Positions 8,681 to 17,119 of a stretch of 64,000 nucleotides of DNA are shown here, piece after piece. The stretch comes from Rhodospirillaceae bacterium. GTDB lineage: Bacteria > Pseudomonadota > Alphaproteobacteria > Rhodospirillales > Rhodospirillaceae. Both the position numbers and the translations under genes were made by a program. The notes beneath the pieces are model-generated. The model searched no databases, was not told the DNA's origin, and saw only the letters and a program-made list of their open reading frames with translations. Location of the stretch: positions 1 to 64,000 of the forward strand of contig JAVJSV010000005.1 in assembly GCA_040219235.1 (NCBI GenBank), written 5' to 3'. Numbering within the stretch: the stretch's first letter is position 1; the number at the start of each line of letters is the position of its first letter.

Positions 8681-10213
8681 ATGGCAAACTACTTACGACG
8701 CTTAGCGGTTCGGTATGCCGCAGTTGTTCATTGCGTTTTAGCACTCTGCATTGCGAGCGCTGGAGCCTCTGCGGAGACACTGCGGGTTGCCAGAGCGGCC
8801 GGTCCAGCAGGTTTAGGTAATCCCTTCACCAGCGTTGCACAACCGTCCTCCGGTGTGTGGAGTCTGGTGTTTGACTCTCTGACGATGTTTGATGAGTCTC
8901 GCACTTTACAGCCGGGTCTTGCAGTGTCATGGCGAGCTACATCGGAAACGACTTGGGAATTCGACATAAGGCCCGAGGTCCAATTCCATAACGGTCGCAC
9001 ATTAGATGCAACGGCGGCGGCAGAAGCCATCGGACTGTTACTAAAGGAAGAAGCGCGCACATATTATGTTTACCCTAATGTTCAGACGTTATCCGCTGTA
9101 CGTGCACTTAATGACCTGACAATTGAGATTGAAACGGATGGGCCTGATCCCATTTTACCTCAGCGCCTTTCGCAGTTGATGATTGTGGAGCCTAGGGTTT
9201 GGAGTGATTTGGGTCCGGTTGGTTTCTCGCAATCACCCGTCGGAACAGGTCCATATCAGCTAAAAGGCTGGGGGCGTGGCAACACCAAAATCGAGCTTGT
9301 TACATTTGAACAGTCTTGGCGGCGCGCGGAGGACATAACGCAGATCGAAATGGTCATTATGCCTGACACTGTTTCGAGATCTCAGGCGCTTCTATCCGGT
9401 GTTGTCGATGTCGCAGAGACTGCGAGCCGATCATTCGCAGCAGAAGCGCGCTCGGACATAAAATCATTTTTATATCCGACATTTCAGGTTTCCATGCTGA
9501 CCTATCGCCTTGTCGGCAATGAGGAGAGCCCACTCATGGACCCCCGGGTTCGTGAGGCACTAACCTACACGGTTAATCGGCAAGCCATAACCGATGTTAT
9601 TTATGAAGGGGATGTTCACCCAGCTAATCAACCCGTTACGCCAGAAATCATAGGTTTTAACGAAGAATTACCGGCGATTCCCTATGATCTTGAACGGGCG
9701 AGGTCTCTTTTAGCGGAGGCCGGGTATCCCGGCGGATTTGCTCTCGAAGCTGAATTTGTAAATGGCTCGACGGACGAAGCATTGCAAATGCTGCAGTTGA
9801 TAGCTCAGGACATGGCCAGTATAGGCGTTAAACTCAGCCTAAACCCAACAACAATTCAGAATTTCTTTTACCAGTGGCAGAGTGGAGACTGGGGGGATAC
9901 CGATCTATTCTTGGCGTTGTCGGACGGCAGTGTTTTCTTTGATGCCGTTCGGCCTCTTCGCATACTCTCGTGCGAGAAGCCTAATCCTTTTGTCTGCAAT
10001 GAAAAGCTAACTCAAAGGCTTGGCGAAATAGAAGGGGACATGGATCTCCACAGGCGAACCGAAAACCTCAAAGCACTGGTTGCTGACGTCGTCGCTGATT
10101 ACCCTGCTATTTGGTTGACGACGACTTCAACTCGTGTGCTTGCCACGGATCGTGTGGATGAGATGCCGATTCGACCCCAAGGAATCGCGATCGAAAGAAT
10201 CAAACTGCACTAA
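8681..10213 (+). CDS. ABC transporter solute-binding protein, family 5 (peptide/nickel/opine type)
   Basis: 510 residues with a signal peptide (MANYLRRLAVRYAAVVHCVLA, cut near ASA) and a family 5 binding domain: SLVFDSLTMFD, W.FDIR..V.FHNG, PVGTGPY, DPRVREALTYTVNR and ARSLLAEAGYPGG. The ATG at 8681 is chosen because AAGGGGG lies 7 bases upstream and it places the signal peptide at the N-terminus; the frame is open back to a GTG at 8612 overlapping the previous stop. It should bind an oligopeptide or other small molecule in the periplasm. No permease or ATPase genes lie nearby, so it must use distant ones or act alone. Confidence 0.9.
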   Translation: MANYLRRLAVRYAAVVHCVLALCIASAGASAETLRVARAAGPAGLGNPFTSVAQPSSGVWSLVFDSLTMFDESRTLQPGLAVSWRATSETTWEFDIRPEVQFHNGRTLDATAAAEAIGLLLKEEARTYYVYPNVQTLSAVRALNDLTIEIETDGPDPILPQRLSQLMIVEPRVWSDLGPVGFSQSPVGTGPYQLKGWGRGNTKIELVTFEQSWRRAEDITQIEMVIMPDTVSRSQALLSGVVDVAETASRSFAAEARSDIKSFLYPTFQVSMLTYRLVGNEESPLMDPRVREALTYTVNRQAITDVIYEGDVHPANQPVTPEIIGFNEELPAIPYDLERARSLLAEAGYPGGFALEAEFVNGSTDEALQMLQLIAQDMASIGVKLSLNPTTIQNFFYQWQSGDWGDTDLFLALSDGSVFFDAVRPLRILSCEKPNPFVCNEKLTQRLGEIEGDMDLHRRTENLKALVADVVADYPAIWLTTTSTRVLATDRVDEMPIRPQGIAIERIKLH

Positions 10214-10445
10214 GTCAGTCGCAGATTAGGGCAGTGAACGTTACCTATGGCGACTCTAGAGCTAAATTCAATGCGTCGCATCCCTCATAAGATAACGAAT
10301 AACACCTAATAGGCCGCGGCCAACGGACAGGGCTGGATCGGACTCCGGGCTAGTCTTCGATTCCGCTCGTCGCTATGTAACCAAACAGACATCATTTCCT
10401 CACAGACACTTTTCTAATTTCACGAGTCTCGAGAAGGGGAAAGAG

Positions 10446-12788
10446 ATGACTAAGCGCAAAATTGCAACGGCCCTCATCGCGGGCATTACTGTCAGCACTT
10501 CAGCTGGTATTGTGCAGGCACAATCAACTGATTCACGACCAGCAGTAGCGCTCGAAGAAATCGTGGTATCGGCCCGTAAACGAGAAGAATCAGTTCTCGA
10601 TGTCCCGTTTGCTATTACAGCTCTGACGGCTGCTGACCTTGAGGCTAGCAATCTCAAAGACTTAAAGGACGTTCAAAATTTCACGCCGGGGTTCTTTTTC
10701 TCTGAATTTGGCGCTGGGCGCGGAGACCGCGGAATCCGTAACTTTGTGCTTCGAGGCATCAACGTTTCAGCGTTCGTCAATGCCAATGATGCTGCCATTG
10801 CGTTCGTAGACGGCGCACCGGTTGTCAGCGGAGAAGTCACGTCCTTTACAGAGGTTGAGCGTGTTGAAGTTCTGCGCGGCCCCCAAACCGCCTATTTTGG
10901 CCGCAACACTTTTAGCGGTGCGATTAACATTATCACCAAGACACCAGGTGACGAATGGCGCGGTAAAGTCAGTGCTCAATATGCCTCTCCGGGTTCGACG
11001 GACCTGGCGTTTACGGTTGAGGGCCCGCTTGTTGAGGGGCGCCTCTCAGCGCGGTTAACCGCCACGCATCTTGACAAGAAAGGTGATTACACAAACTCGG
11101 CCGATGGTTCTACGCTTGGTGACCGTCAAACTCGCTCGCTTGCTGGCACATTGTACGCAACACCCAATGAGCAGCTATCGATAAAAGTTTTTGGTGAGTA
11201 CGCGCGTTTCGACGATGGCACCGGCGCATCAGGACGATTAGACAGCGTTACCCAATCGAATTGCGATGCAAACGGTGGTGGTGCCAACAACTGGTTTTGT
11301 GGAGTTGTGCCCGATATTGACACGACCACGCTCGGGTCAAACGCCGCTATCGACGACATTTTTATCGAAAACGTTATCGAACCGTTTTCACTGTTCGATA
11401 ATTCGTTCATTAAGAAAGCTGGGCTAGCCAAGAAGAACGTGTCACTTCACGGCATCGTTCAGTATGAATTCGCCGATGGATATGCCTTTGAAGCAATCAC
11501 AGCCTATCATAGTTCGAAATCTATGATTGTGTCCGACGAAAGTACACGCGACACGAAGAATGTTCCTGCCGTTGCAAATCCGTTCCGTGCCTCTAGCCCT
11601 TTCAACTTTCTCATTGAGCGAGATTTCAAAGACTTTTCGCAAGAGCTCAGGTTATCCTCTCCGCAGGATCACTCTCTGCGGTGGACAGCGGGCGCCACGT
11701 ACGTCCATCCTAAAATTATTGCAAGTTCAGTGTCGGGCGAGCTTGATTTGGCTCAACCGTTTCGCCAGTTCAGTACTTTTCCTACGTTTACGTCAGATAC
11801 ATATGGCTTTTTCGGTGGCGTCTACTATGACATCACCGATGACTTCACCATAAGTGCGGAGGCCCGGTATCAGATTGATGATGTCACGGTCGACGTCCCT
11901 GGTTTGGAGGAAACTTTCAAGAGCCTTGCGCCGCGGGTGACTCTTGAGTACCGGCCTAACGAAGACTGGAATTTGTTTGTTAACTGGGCCCGAGGGTACC
12001 GGCCGGGGGCGTTTAACGCGCGGCTCTTGACTTTGGCACCCGATGTCGCAGCTGAAATTGTCCGTCAGACAGGTGCTCAAGTCGGAATCGACGAGGAGTC
12101 GATGGACATGTACGAGGTGGGCGCTAAAGGGTCATTTTGGGACCGTCGAGGCACTCTGAGCGTGGTTGGGTACACAGGTAAAATTTCGAATCAGCAAATC
12201 ACAAGTACGGCATTCGTTGATATCAATAACACTGGATCGATCAGTGGGCTTCAGGTTGTCAATAATGCCGGCAGTACCGACCTGATGGGTGTTGAAGCCG
12301 AAGCCGCGTTGGTGTTCCCGGTAGCAGAGTCTGATGAGTTGCTGCTCAATGGCTCGTTCGCATGGAATGATGTTGAGTTCGAAGAATACTTCTGCTCGAC
12401 ATGCGTTCTCTATTCCAGCACGGGTGACGTTGCAGGTAACAGGTTTCCCAAAGCTCCTGCCTATACGGCAACCCTGACTGGAACCTATTCACATCCATTG
12501 CAATCTGGTTTGGAACTCTATGGGCGCGCCGAATACATCTATACAGGCAGTTTCTTCGCAACAGAGGCTAATCTTGCAAGATCCGGTAGTGCCAATCGTG
12601 TGAACTTAAGGGTTGGTTTAATAGCAGATGATTGGTCCGTCGAAGGGTTCGTTTCGAATCTAACGAACGATGATACAGTTCTGTCGATCGAGCGTCAGGG
12701 CGATCCAAGGAACCCGGGCCGTCAAACAGTCGCGTTTGGCCTACCTGACAAGCGGAACTACGGCATCCGAGTCAAATATGAATTCTAG
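10446..12788 (+). CDS. TonB-dependent outer membrane receptor
   Basis: 780 residues. A signal peptide (cut near VQAQ) is followed by a TonB-box-like LEEIVVSARKREE (about 36-48), then the plug domain (about 50-165: VPFAITALTA, RGI..FVLRGI, EVLRGPQTAYFGRNTFSGAINI), then a 22-strand-type barrel ending in YGIRVKYEF with terminal Phe, the outer membrane insertion signal. It imports a scarce or large substrate with energy from TonB/ExbBD. GGGGAAAG precedes the ATG. Its place after the solute-binding protein suggests that it brings the pathway substrate across the outer membrane. A strong terminator follows. Confidence 0.95.
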   Translation: MTKRKIATALIAGITVSTSAGIVQAQSTDSRPAVALEEIVVSARKREESVLDVPFAITALTAADLEASNLKDLKDVQNFTPGFFFSEFGAGRGDRGIRNFVLRGINVSAFVNANDAAIAFVDGAPVVSGEVTSFTEVERVEVLRGPQTAYFGRNTFSGAINIITKTPGDEWRGKVSAQYASPGSTDLAFTVEGPLVEGRLSARLTATHLDKKGDYTNSADGSTLGDRQTRSLAGTLYATPNEQLSIKVFGEYARFDDGTGASGRLDSVTQSNCDANGGGANNWFCGVVPDIDTTTLGSNAAIDDIFIENVIEPFSLFDNSFIKKAGLAKKNVSLHGIVQYEFADGYAFEAITAYHSSKSMIVSDESTRDTKNVPAVANPFRASSPFNFLIERDFKDFSQELRLSSPQDHSLRWTAGATYVHPKIIASSVSGELDLAQPFRQFSTFPTFTSDTYGFFGGVYYDITDDFTISAEARYQIDDVTVDVPGLEETFKSLAPRVTLEYRPNEDWNLFVNWARGYRPGAFNARLLTLAPDVAAEIVRQTGAQVGIDEESMDMYEVGAKGSFWDRRGTLSVVGYTGKISNQQITSTAFVDINNTGSISGLQVVNNAGSTDLMGVEAEAALVFPVAESDELLLNGSFAWNDVEFEEYFCSTCVLYSSTGDVAGNRFPKAPAYTATLTGTYSHPLQSGLELYGRAEYIYTGSFFATEANLARSGSANRVNLRVGLIADDWSVEGFVSNLTNDDTVLSIERQGDPRNPGRQTVAFGLPDKRNYGIRVKYEF

Positions 12789-12868
12789 CTCGCCGGGGTC
12801 AATCAACTTTTGATCGGGTTGCTATCCGAATATCAAGGTGTTCTCTATCCTCTCCCCAAAAGAGGAGG

Positions 12869-12918
12869 CTGGCTGCAGGTCAACTCTCCAGACCTGCAGC
12901 CAGTAATTTGGTTTTTTT
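12869..12918 (+). terminator. Rho-independent terminator after the TonB receptor
   Basis: A perfect 13-bp stem (CTGGCTGCAGGTC at 12869-12881 with its complement at 12891-12903) and a 9-base loop are followed after 8 bases by a run of seven T (12912-12918). It ends transcription of the run that starts upstream and separates it from the M24 peptidase gene. Confidence 0.8.
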
Positions 12919-13029
12919 ACAGCTTATCAGATATTGCGGCTAGTTGATCGGCGCTGAGCTAGAAGGGACAACCGCTATGCACCAATGAAAAGTTGCTTTG
13001 TACGTGTGCTTGATTGCAGGATTTAAGAA

Positions 13030-14433
13030 ATGAATACGACTGACTCACCTAAGAAAATTAACGACCTGCCTCCATCACGTCAGGATTCCTCTGCTGGTGT
13101 GCGGGTCGGTCATGCGAAGGCCAGTGATTTGAATTTCGACAAATGGCGTAATCCTGAACTTATCAGGCACACCAAGTCAGCAGATAGGCTGGTCAACCTT
13201 GAACGCGCCTATGAGGTGATGGACCGAAATGGGTTGGCTGGAATTGTCGCTTCGACGCCCTTGAACATCTACTATCTATCTAGCCATGGCGGAATCACGC
13301 AATGGATGGGCCGCCCATTCACGTCCTTCGCATTCCTGCCCCGGGACGAAAACGCTTCTCCCGCGCTGATTATGCCGCATTTCAATCTTTATCACCTCGA
13401 CTATCGCCCAACGTGGATGCCGTCAGTGCAGCCTTATTCGATGCCTTTGCTGAGTGAGGATGGGCAACTGGAATGGGATGATGAGGGAAGTCTTCGCGCA
13501 ACACAGAGCGCCAGTATATGGCCAGTACGCGAGGGTTCTCTGAATAAGCGTGATCACACGCTCTTGGCCATCTTTGCGGAATACCAAGGGAAGATGAGTG
13601 CGAATGCGATTTACGCACTCAAGAAAGCGATTGTCGAAGGTGGAGCCAAGGGTGGGGCCGTTGGATTCGATGACCCCCGCCTCGGTCACTGGCTCAAAGA
13701 TGCCGGGTTATCTGAGATGAGCACGGTTGATGCGACGAACATATTTAAAGAAATTCGAATGGTGAAGACGTCGCCAGAGGTTGAGCTCCTAAGAGCAGCT
13801 GCCGTAAAGAATGAAGAGGCCCTTGATTACGCTATCGAGCAGATTGCTCCGGGCGTTCCGTTGTCTGAAGTCGAAAGAGCGCATGCCCAAAAGTGGGGAG
13901 AACTGGACGGCCGCGGAAAGTGGCTGATCGCCAATATCAATGGATTGAATTCCGGTGAAGTTGAAGTAGGCGACTTTATGAAGCTCGACAGTGTTGGCGT
14001 TTATCGCGGCTATCATGGCGATGTCGGGCGCACGGTTATGGTGGGATATCCACCTGACGAACTTGTTAGGCGCATTGAGGCCGACACCAAGTGTGCAAAA
14101 GTCGTTTATGACTCCATCCGCCCAGGAATGCTGTTCTCCGAAGCGACGTCGATCTTTATATCTCTGATGAAAGATGAAGGCTTTGCCGCGATGGCTGCTC
14201 CTCATAATGTTGGGCTCGAACACACAGACCAGCCGTTTACTGCCCTTGGCCATATTCCGGAATCCGTCGGCAATGATTTTACGTTCGAGAACGGCACAGT
14301 GTTCACGCTCGATATGCCCCACAATGAGATTGGCTGGGGAACGACTCACGTAGAGGATATGATGCTCGTTCATGAGAATGGGTGCGAGGCGCTGTCATCA
14401 ATGGATACTAGTCTACGCATTCGCCCAGCCTAG
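13030..14433 (+). CDS. M24-family metallopeptidase homologue (Xaa-Pro peptidase/creatinase fold)
   Basis: 467 residues. An N-terminal creatinase-like domain (about 50-240) is followed by a pita-bread catalytic domain (about 250-460). The metal-ligand pattern is partly standard: Asp320 and Asp331 (spacing 11; DVGRT), His398 (NVGLEHTDQP) and Glu442 (HVEDMM). The fourth position has Asp428 (FTLDMP) where family members usually have Glu. AGGA lies 8 bases before the ATG. The fold includes aminopeptidase P, creatinase, ectoine hydrolase and the DMSP lyase DddP; the sequence does not follow DddP as I remember it. It may hydrolyse a C-N bond in the cluster's substrate. Confidence 0.85.
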   Translation: MNTTDSPKKINDLPPSRQDSSAGVRVGHAKASDLNFDKWRNPELIRHTKSADRLVNLERAYEVMDRNGLAGIVASTPLNIYYLSSHGGITQWMGRPFTSFAFLPRDENASPALIMPHFNLYHLDYRPTWMPSVQPYSMPLLSEDGQLEWDDEGSLRATQSASIWPVREGSLNKRDHTLLAIFAEYQGKMSANAIYALKKAIVEGGAKGGAVGFDDPRLGHWLKDAGLSEMSTVDATNIFKEIRMVKTSPEVELLRAAAVKNEEALDYAIEQIAPGVPLSEVERAHAQKWGELDGRGKWLIANINGLNSGEVEVGDFMKLDSVGVYRGYHGDVGRTVMVGYPPDELVRRIEADTKCAKVVYDSIRPGMLFSEATSIFISLMKDEGFAAMAAPHNVGLEHTDQPFTALGHIPESVGNDFTFENGTVFTLDMPHNEIGWGTTHVEDMMLVHENGCEALSSMDTSLRIRPA

Positions 14434-14530
14434 GGCGCTGTCAGACTAACTTAGGTGGCTCAATAAGAAGCGGTACCCTAGTTTTTCAGGCAGCTAACTC
14501 ACCCCATTCGCATAGAGCGGCTGCACGATC

Positions 14531-15625
14531 CTGTCCTTCCCGAAAACCTCATCCGCTTGAAATATGCGGCGATCATCTATAACCCGGAAAGATGATCGAA
14601 TTTGCGGGCCTCTTACTTCTTAGTCTCACTGCGCTGTTCAAAAGCCCGCAACGGCTGGCCGCAGAGAATGTCGTGCTGAGGCATCAAGTGTCGGTTTTGA
14701 GGCGGAAGCATCCGGGTCGTGTCCGGGTTTCCCGCATTGATCGGTTGTTTCTGAGTTGGCTGACAAAGGTATTCCCTTCAGTTCTTGACGCCATTGTCAT
14801 TGTGAAGCCTGAGACAGTCTTGCGATGGCATCGGCACGGGTTCAGTGTGCTTTGGCGCTGGAAATCCCGCAAGTTTGGTGGTCGGCCCGTCATTGATAGC
14901 GAGATGCGCGATCTCATCAAGATGATAGCCCGCGACAATCCGCTATGGGGTGCTCCACGCATCCATGGAGAGTTGCTGAAACTGGGTTTTGACGTCTCCG
15001 AGTCCACGGTGAGCAAGTACCTCACCAAGTTTTACAGGCCTAGCGGACAAAGCTGGAAAACATTCATTAAGAACCACTCAGATGCGATCGTGGGGGTGGA
15101 TTTATTTGTCGTGCCAACAGTGGGCTTCAAGCTTCTCTATGGAATAGCGATTCTACACTTAAGAAGCCGCAAACTTGTTTGGACCAACGCTACCTATCAT
15201 CCCACAGCGGAGTGGATTGCCAATCAAGTCACCCAAGCCTTTCCCTGGGAGACTGCGCCGCAGTACCTCATTCGCGACCGAGATGCCAGCTATGGCAAGG
15301 TATTCAAGAGACGGTTAGGCTCAATGGGCATAAGGGACCGACCAACCTCATTCAGATCGCCTTGGCAAAACGGTTATGTCGAGCGTGTTATCGGGTCGAT
15401 CCGCCGAGAATGTCTGGATCACAAAATTATCTTCGGCGAGGCTCACTTGCGCCGAACACTGAAGAATTATGCCCGATACTACAATTGGGCTCGGACGCAT
15501 CTATCTCTCGATAAAAACTCCCCGATTCCAAGGCCTGTTGAGGCATGATGGTGCTATCGCCAAGCGTCAGCACCTCGGCGGATTACACCACGAGTACCGG
15601 CGGATGAGGTAAAAACGAGGGACAG
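14531..15625 (+). mobile_element. IS element, copy 2
   Basis: 1095 bp, same orientation as the copy at 1-1094. Left inverted repeat 14531-14555 (CTGTCCTTCC...CCTCATCCG) and right inverted repeat 15601-15625 (CGGATGAGGT...GGGACAG) match at about 18 of 25 positions, with both ends best conserved. The left end is identical to the first 25 bases of the window. Flanks GCACGATC and TGAATGAA show no target-site duplication. It sits 97 bases after the M24 gene and just before the toxin-antitoxin genes. Confidence 0.88.
14592..15548 (+). CDS. IS transposase, DDE integrase type
   Basis: 318 residues. The N-terminal region has LRHQVSVLRRK and GAPRIHGELLKLGF; the integrase core carries a DDE triad at Asp170 (GVDLFVVPT), Asp229 (RDRDASYG) and Glu264 (GYVERVIGS). 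It ends at RPVEA. The copy at 63-1081 continues with a further stretch ending GGLHHEYRRM, and here the same ending appears one frame off (up to TAA at 15610-15612). One extra base near 15543 seems to have cut off about 20 C-terminal residues. The core is complete, so activity is possible but uncertain. Confidence 0.88.
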   Translation: MIEFAGLLLLSLTALFKSPQRLAAENVVLRHQVSVLRRKHPGRVRVSRIDRLFLSWLTKVFPSVLDAIVIVKPETVLRWHRHGFSVLWRWKSRKFGGRPVIDSEMRDLIKMIARDNPLWGAPRIHGELLKLGFDVSESTVSKYLTKFYRPSGQSWKTFIKNHSDAIVGVDLFVVPTVGFKLLYGIAILHLRSRKLVWTNATYHPTAEWIANQVTQAFPWETAPQYLIRDRDASYGKVFKRRLGSMGIRDRPTSFRSPWQNGYVERVIGSIRRECLDHKIIFGEAHLRRTLKNYARYYNWARTHLSLDKNSPIPRPVEA

Positions 15626-15710
15626 TGAATGAAGTTCTGGAAAACGTCACCGTTCAGAGCAAAACGTGTTAAGTTGAGGTGTCGTATAAGTCAAAATTCA
15701 TGGAATAGCT

Positions 15711-16025
15711 ATGCACGCTGATATTGCAGCCAAACGCTCAGATTTGATCGCTCTTTGCCGCCAATTCGGCGTTGCTCGTTTCGAGGTGTTTGGCTCAGCT
15801 GCGCGCGGAAACGACTTCGATACCGAACACAGCGATGCGGATTTTCTCGTCACCTTTGAGCCAGAGACTCGCAATGACCTCGCTGTCTTCATCGACTTCA
15901 AGGACGCGTTGGAAGCGCTGCTGGGTCGTCCTGTAGATCTTGTCGAACGCGAAGCCGTCGAGTCTAGCCGAAATCATATCCGCCGGAACGCCATTCTCGC
16001 TGGAGCCCAAGCCATCCATGGCTAG
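15711..16025 (+). CDS. mntA: MntA-like nucleotidyltransferase antitoxin
   Basis: 104 residues, a minimal nucleotidyltransferase: FGSAARG (27-33) and SDAD (41-44) give the metal-binding acid pair. The gap between GS and DxD is 12 residues, while the family pattern usually shows 10. In characterised MntA/HepT pairs the antitoxin adds AMP to a tyrosine of the HEPN toxin and so silences it. The stop overlaps the start of the HepT-like gene by 8 bases, the normal arrangement for this pair. It begins 85 bases after the right end of the IS. Confidence 0.88.
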   Translation: MHADIAAKRSDLIALCRQFGVARFEVFGSAARGNDFDTEHSDADFLVTFEPETRNDLAVFIDFKDALEALLGRPVDLVEREAVESSRNHIRRNAILAGAQAIHG

Positions 16026-16443
16026 TGAGTCGGGACAGGCTCCGCCCGGTGGCGGTGCGCCTGGCTCCAAACCGCCGGGCGAGCAAAGAAACCCGGATAT
16101 TCAAGATGACCGTGACACTGCCTTGCTACTCGATATGCTACTGGCTGCCCGCGATGCCCGGGCCTTTGTCGCAGGCTTGGATGAAACTGTTTTCCTGACT
16201 AGCCGTCTACATCAGAATGCCGTCATCCGGTCGCTTGAGGTGATTGGTGAGGCTGCCGGGCGCGTCTCGCCCGCCACCGTCGCGGCACATCCCGACATTT
16301 CATGGCGTGAGATAACGGGCATGCGTCACCGCCTTATCCATGGCTACGGCGATGTTCGGCTTGATCTGGTCTGGACCATTGTCCGCGATCATTTGCCGCC
16401 GCTGATCGACGGCCTCACCAGGCTGCTTCCCGAAGGCGGATGA
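16018..16443 (+). CDS. hepT: HepT-like HEPN-domain toxin (DUF86)
   Basis: 141 residues. The DUF86/HEPN domain starts at about residue 30 (DDRDTALLLDMLLAARDA) and carries the RNase motif Rx4HxY as Arg103-His108-Tyr110 (RHRLIHGY). The Tyr is the residue AMPylated by MntA in studied systems. The ATG at 16018 overlaps the antitoxin stop. The first 29 residues are rich in Pro and Gly and are not part of the usual domain; no better start is visible. The stop lies inside a CGGATGAGGTAAA sequence that matches the IS right end. Confidence 0.87.
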   Translation: MASESGQAPPGGGAPGSKPPGEQRNPDIQDDRDTALLLDMLLAARDARAFVAGLDETVFLTSRLHQNAVIRSLEVIGEAAGRVSPATVAAHPDISWREITGMRHRLIHGYGDVRLDLVWTIVRDHLPPLIDGLTRLLPEGG

Positions 16444-16461
16444 GGTAAACAGATGAGACAC
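16437..16461 (+). repeat. IS-right-end-like sequence overlapping the hepT stop
   Basis: CGGATGAGGTAAA (16437-16449) equals the first 13 bases of the IS right inverted repeat at 15601, and the rest of the 25 bases matches in part. Downstream, CGTGTTAAGTT recurs in both places at nearly the same distance (15665 and 16497), so this may be an eroded duplicate of the IS end plus its flank. Confidence 0.5.
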
Positions 16462-16545
16462 GTATATCTTTTCGCTCATGAACTTTCCGGCGATCTCGTG
16501 TTAAGTTACTACCGTAGTAACAGCGATGCAGTGCCCGGAGCCGTT

Positions 16546-16746
16546 ATGAACGCTAATACCCAGTCGTTAATCGATAAGATCAATGCATTACCGTCTGAAC
16601 GCATTGATGAAGTTAAAGACTTCGTGGATTTCATCTCTGTCCGGGCTCAAGGCGGTACGCTCAGGAGAGCATCAGTTGCGGCTAGTGCTCGGGCATTTGA
16701 ACGTGTCTGGGATAATCCTGAAGACGGCGTATACGATGCCCTTTAA
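16546..16746 (+). CDS. DUF2281-like antitoxin, orphan
   Basis: 66 residues (ANTQSLIDKINALPSERIDE, then VKDFVDFI and a tail with AFERVWDNPEDGVYDAL). This tail, ending in W-D-x-P-x-D-x-x-Y-D-x-L, is typical of small antitoxins placed before MazF/PemK- or PIN-type toxins. GGAG 6 bases before the ATG at 16546 supports this start over the upstream frame opening at 16453. The gene that should follow, overlapping its stop, is only a 28-codon remnant. Assignment is by pattern memory. Confidence 0.65.
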   Translation: MNANTQSLIDKINALPSERIDEVKDFVDFISVRAQGGTLRRASVAASARAFERVWDNPEDGVYDAL

Positions 16747-16822
16747 GCTTGGCGGATTAGGCACGTCAGGTTTAGTTATGAATTTGGAAATACGACCCCA
16801 ATCGATCAACAGCCTGTCTTGA
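16736..16822 (+). pseudogene. Toxin remnant (MazF/PemK-like start)
   Basis: A 28-codon frame that starts inside the antitoxin gene, as partner toxins do. It opens with MPFKLGG, resembling the MPFKxGD start of MazF/PemK toxins paired with such antitoxins, then loses similarity and stops at 16820-16822. The rest of the toxin is absent before the next gene at 16844. Probably a deletion scar. Confidence 0.35.
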
Positions 16823-16843
16823 GAAAGTTAGGAATAATAAGCC

Positions 16844-17119
16844 ATGAAATTATCCGGACGTATCAAACCTCTCAGTTACCTCAAAGCACACGCGCTTGAT
16901 GTGTTTCGCTCATTGTCAGAGAGCGGCGAGCCCTTGGTCGTAACACATAACGGGGAGGCCAAAATGGTACTCCAGGACATCAAAAGTTTTGAGCGAGGTC
17001 AGGAAACGATGGCCCTTCTGAAAGTACTTGCACTTGGCAATCGCGACATTGAAGCAGGGCGGATCGAGCCAGCCAGTGATGTTCTGAAACGCCTGCGTAC
17101 GAAAAACGTCAGAGCATGA
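16844..17119 (+). CDS. Phd/YefM-family antitoxin
   Basis: 91 residues: SYLKAHALDVFRSLSESGEPLVVTHNGEAKMVL is the Phd/YefM DNA-binding fold, followed by a toxin-binding tail (about 55-91). It should bind its own promoter and neutralise the ParE-like toxin, whose start overlaps its stop by 4 bases (ATGA). The upstream gap holds only the remnant toxin, so it probably has its own promoter in 16750-16840. Confidence 0.9.
   Translation: MKLSGRIKPLSYLKAHALDVFRSLSESGEPLVVTHNGEAKMVLQDIKSFERGQETMALLKVLALGNRDIEAGRIEPASDVLKRLRTKNVRA

Noticed and set aside
13030-14433. Identification of the M24 protein as DMSP lyase DddP
   Set aside because: The fold is shared, but the sequence blocks I recall for DddP are not there and the metal-site pattern differs.
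14520-15640. Target-site duplication around IS copy 2
   Set aside because: The bases just outside the two inverted repeats do not match for more than chance length.
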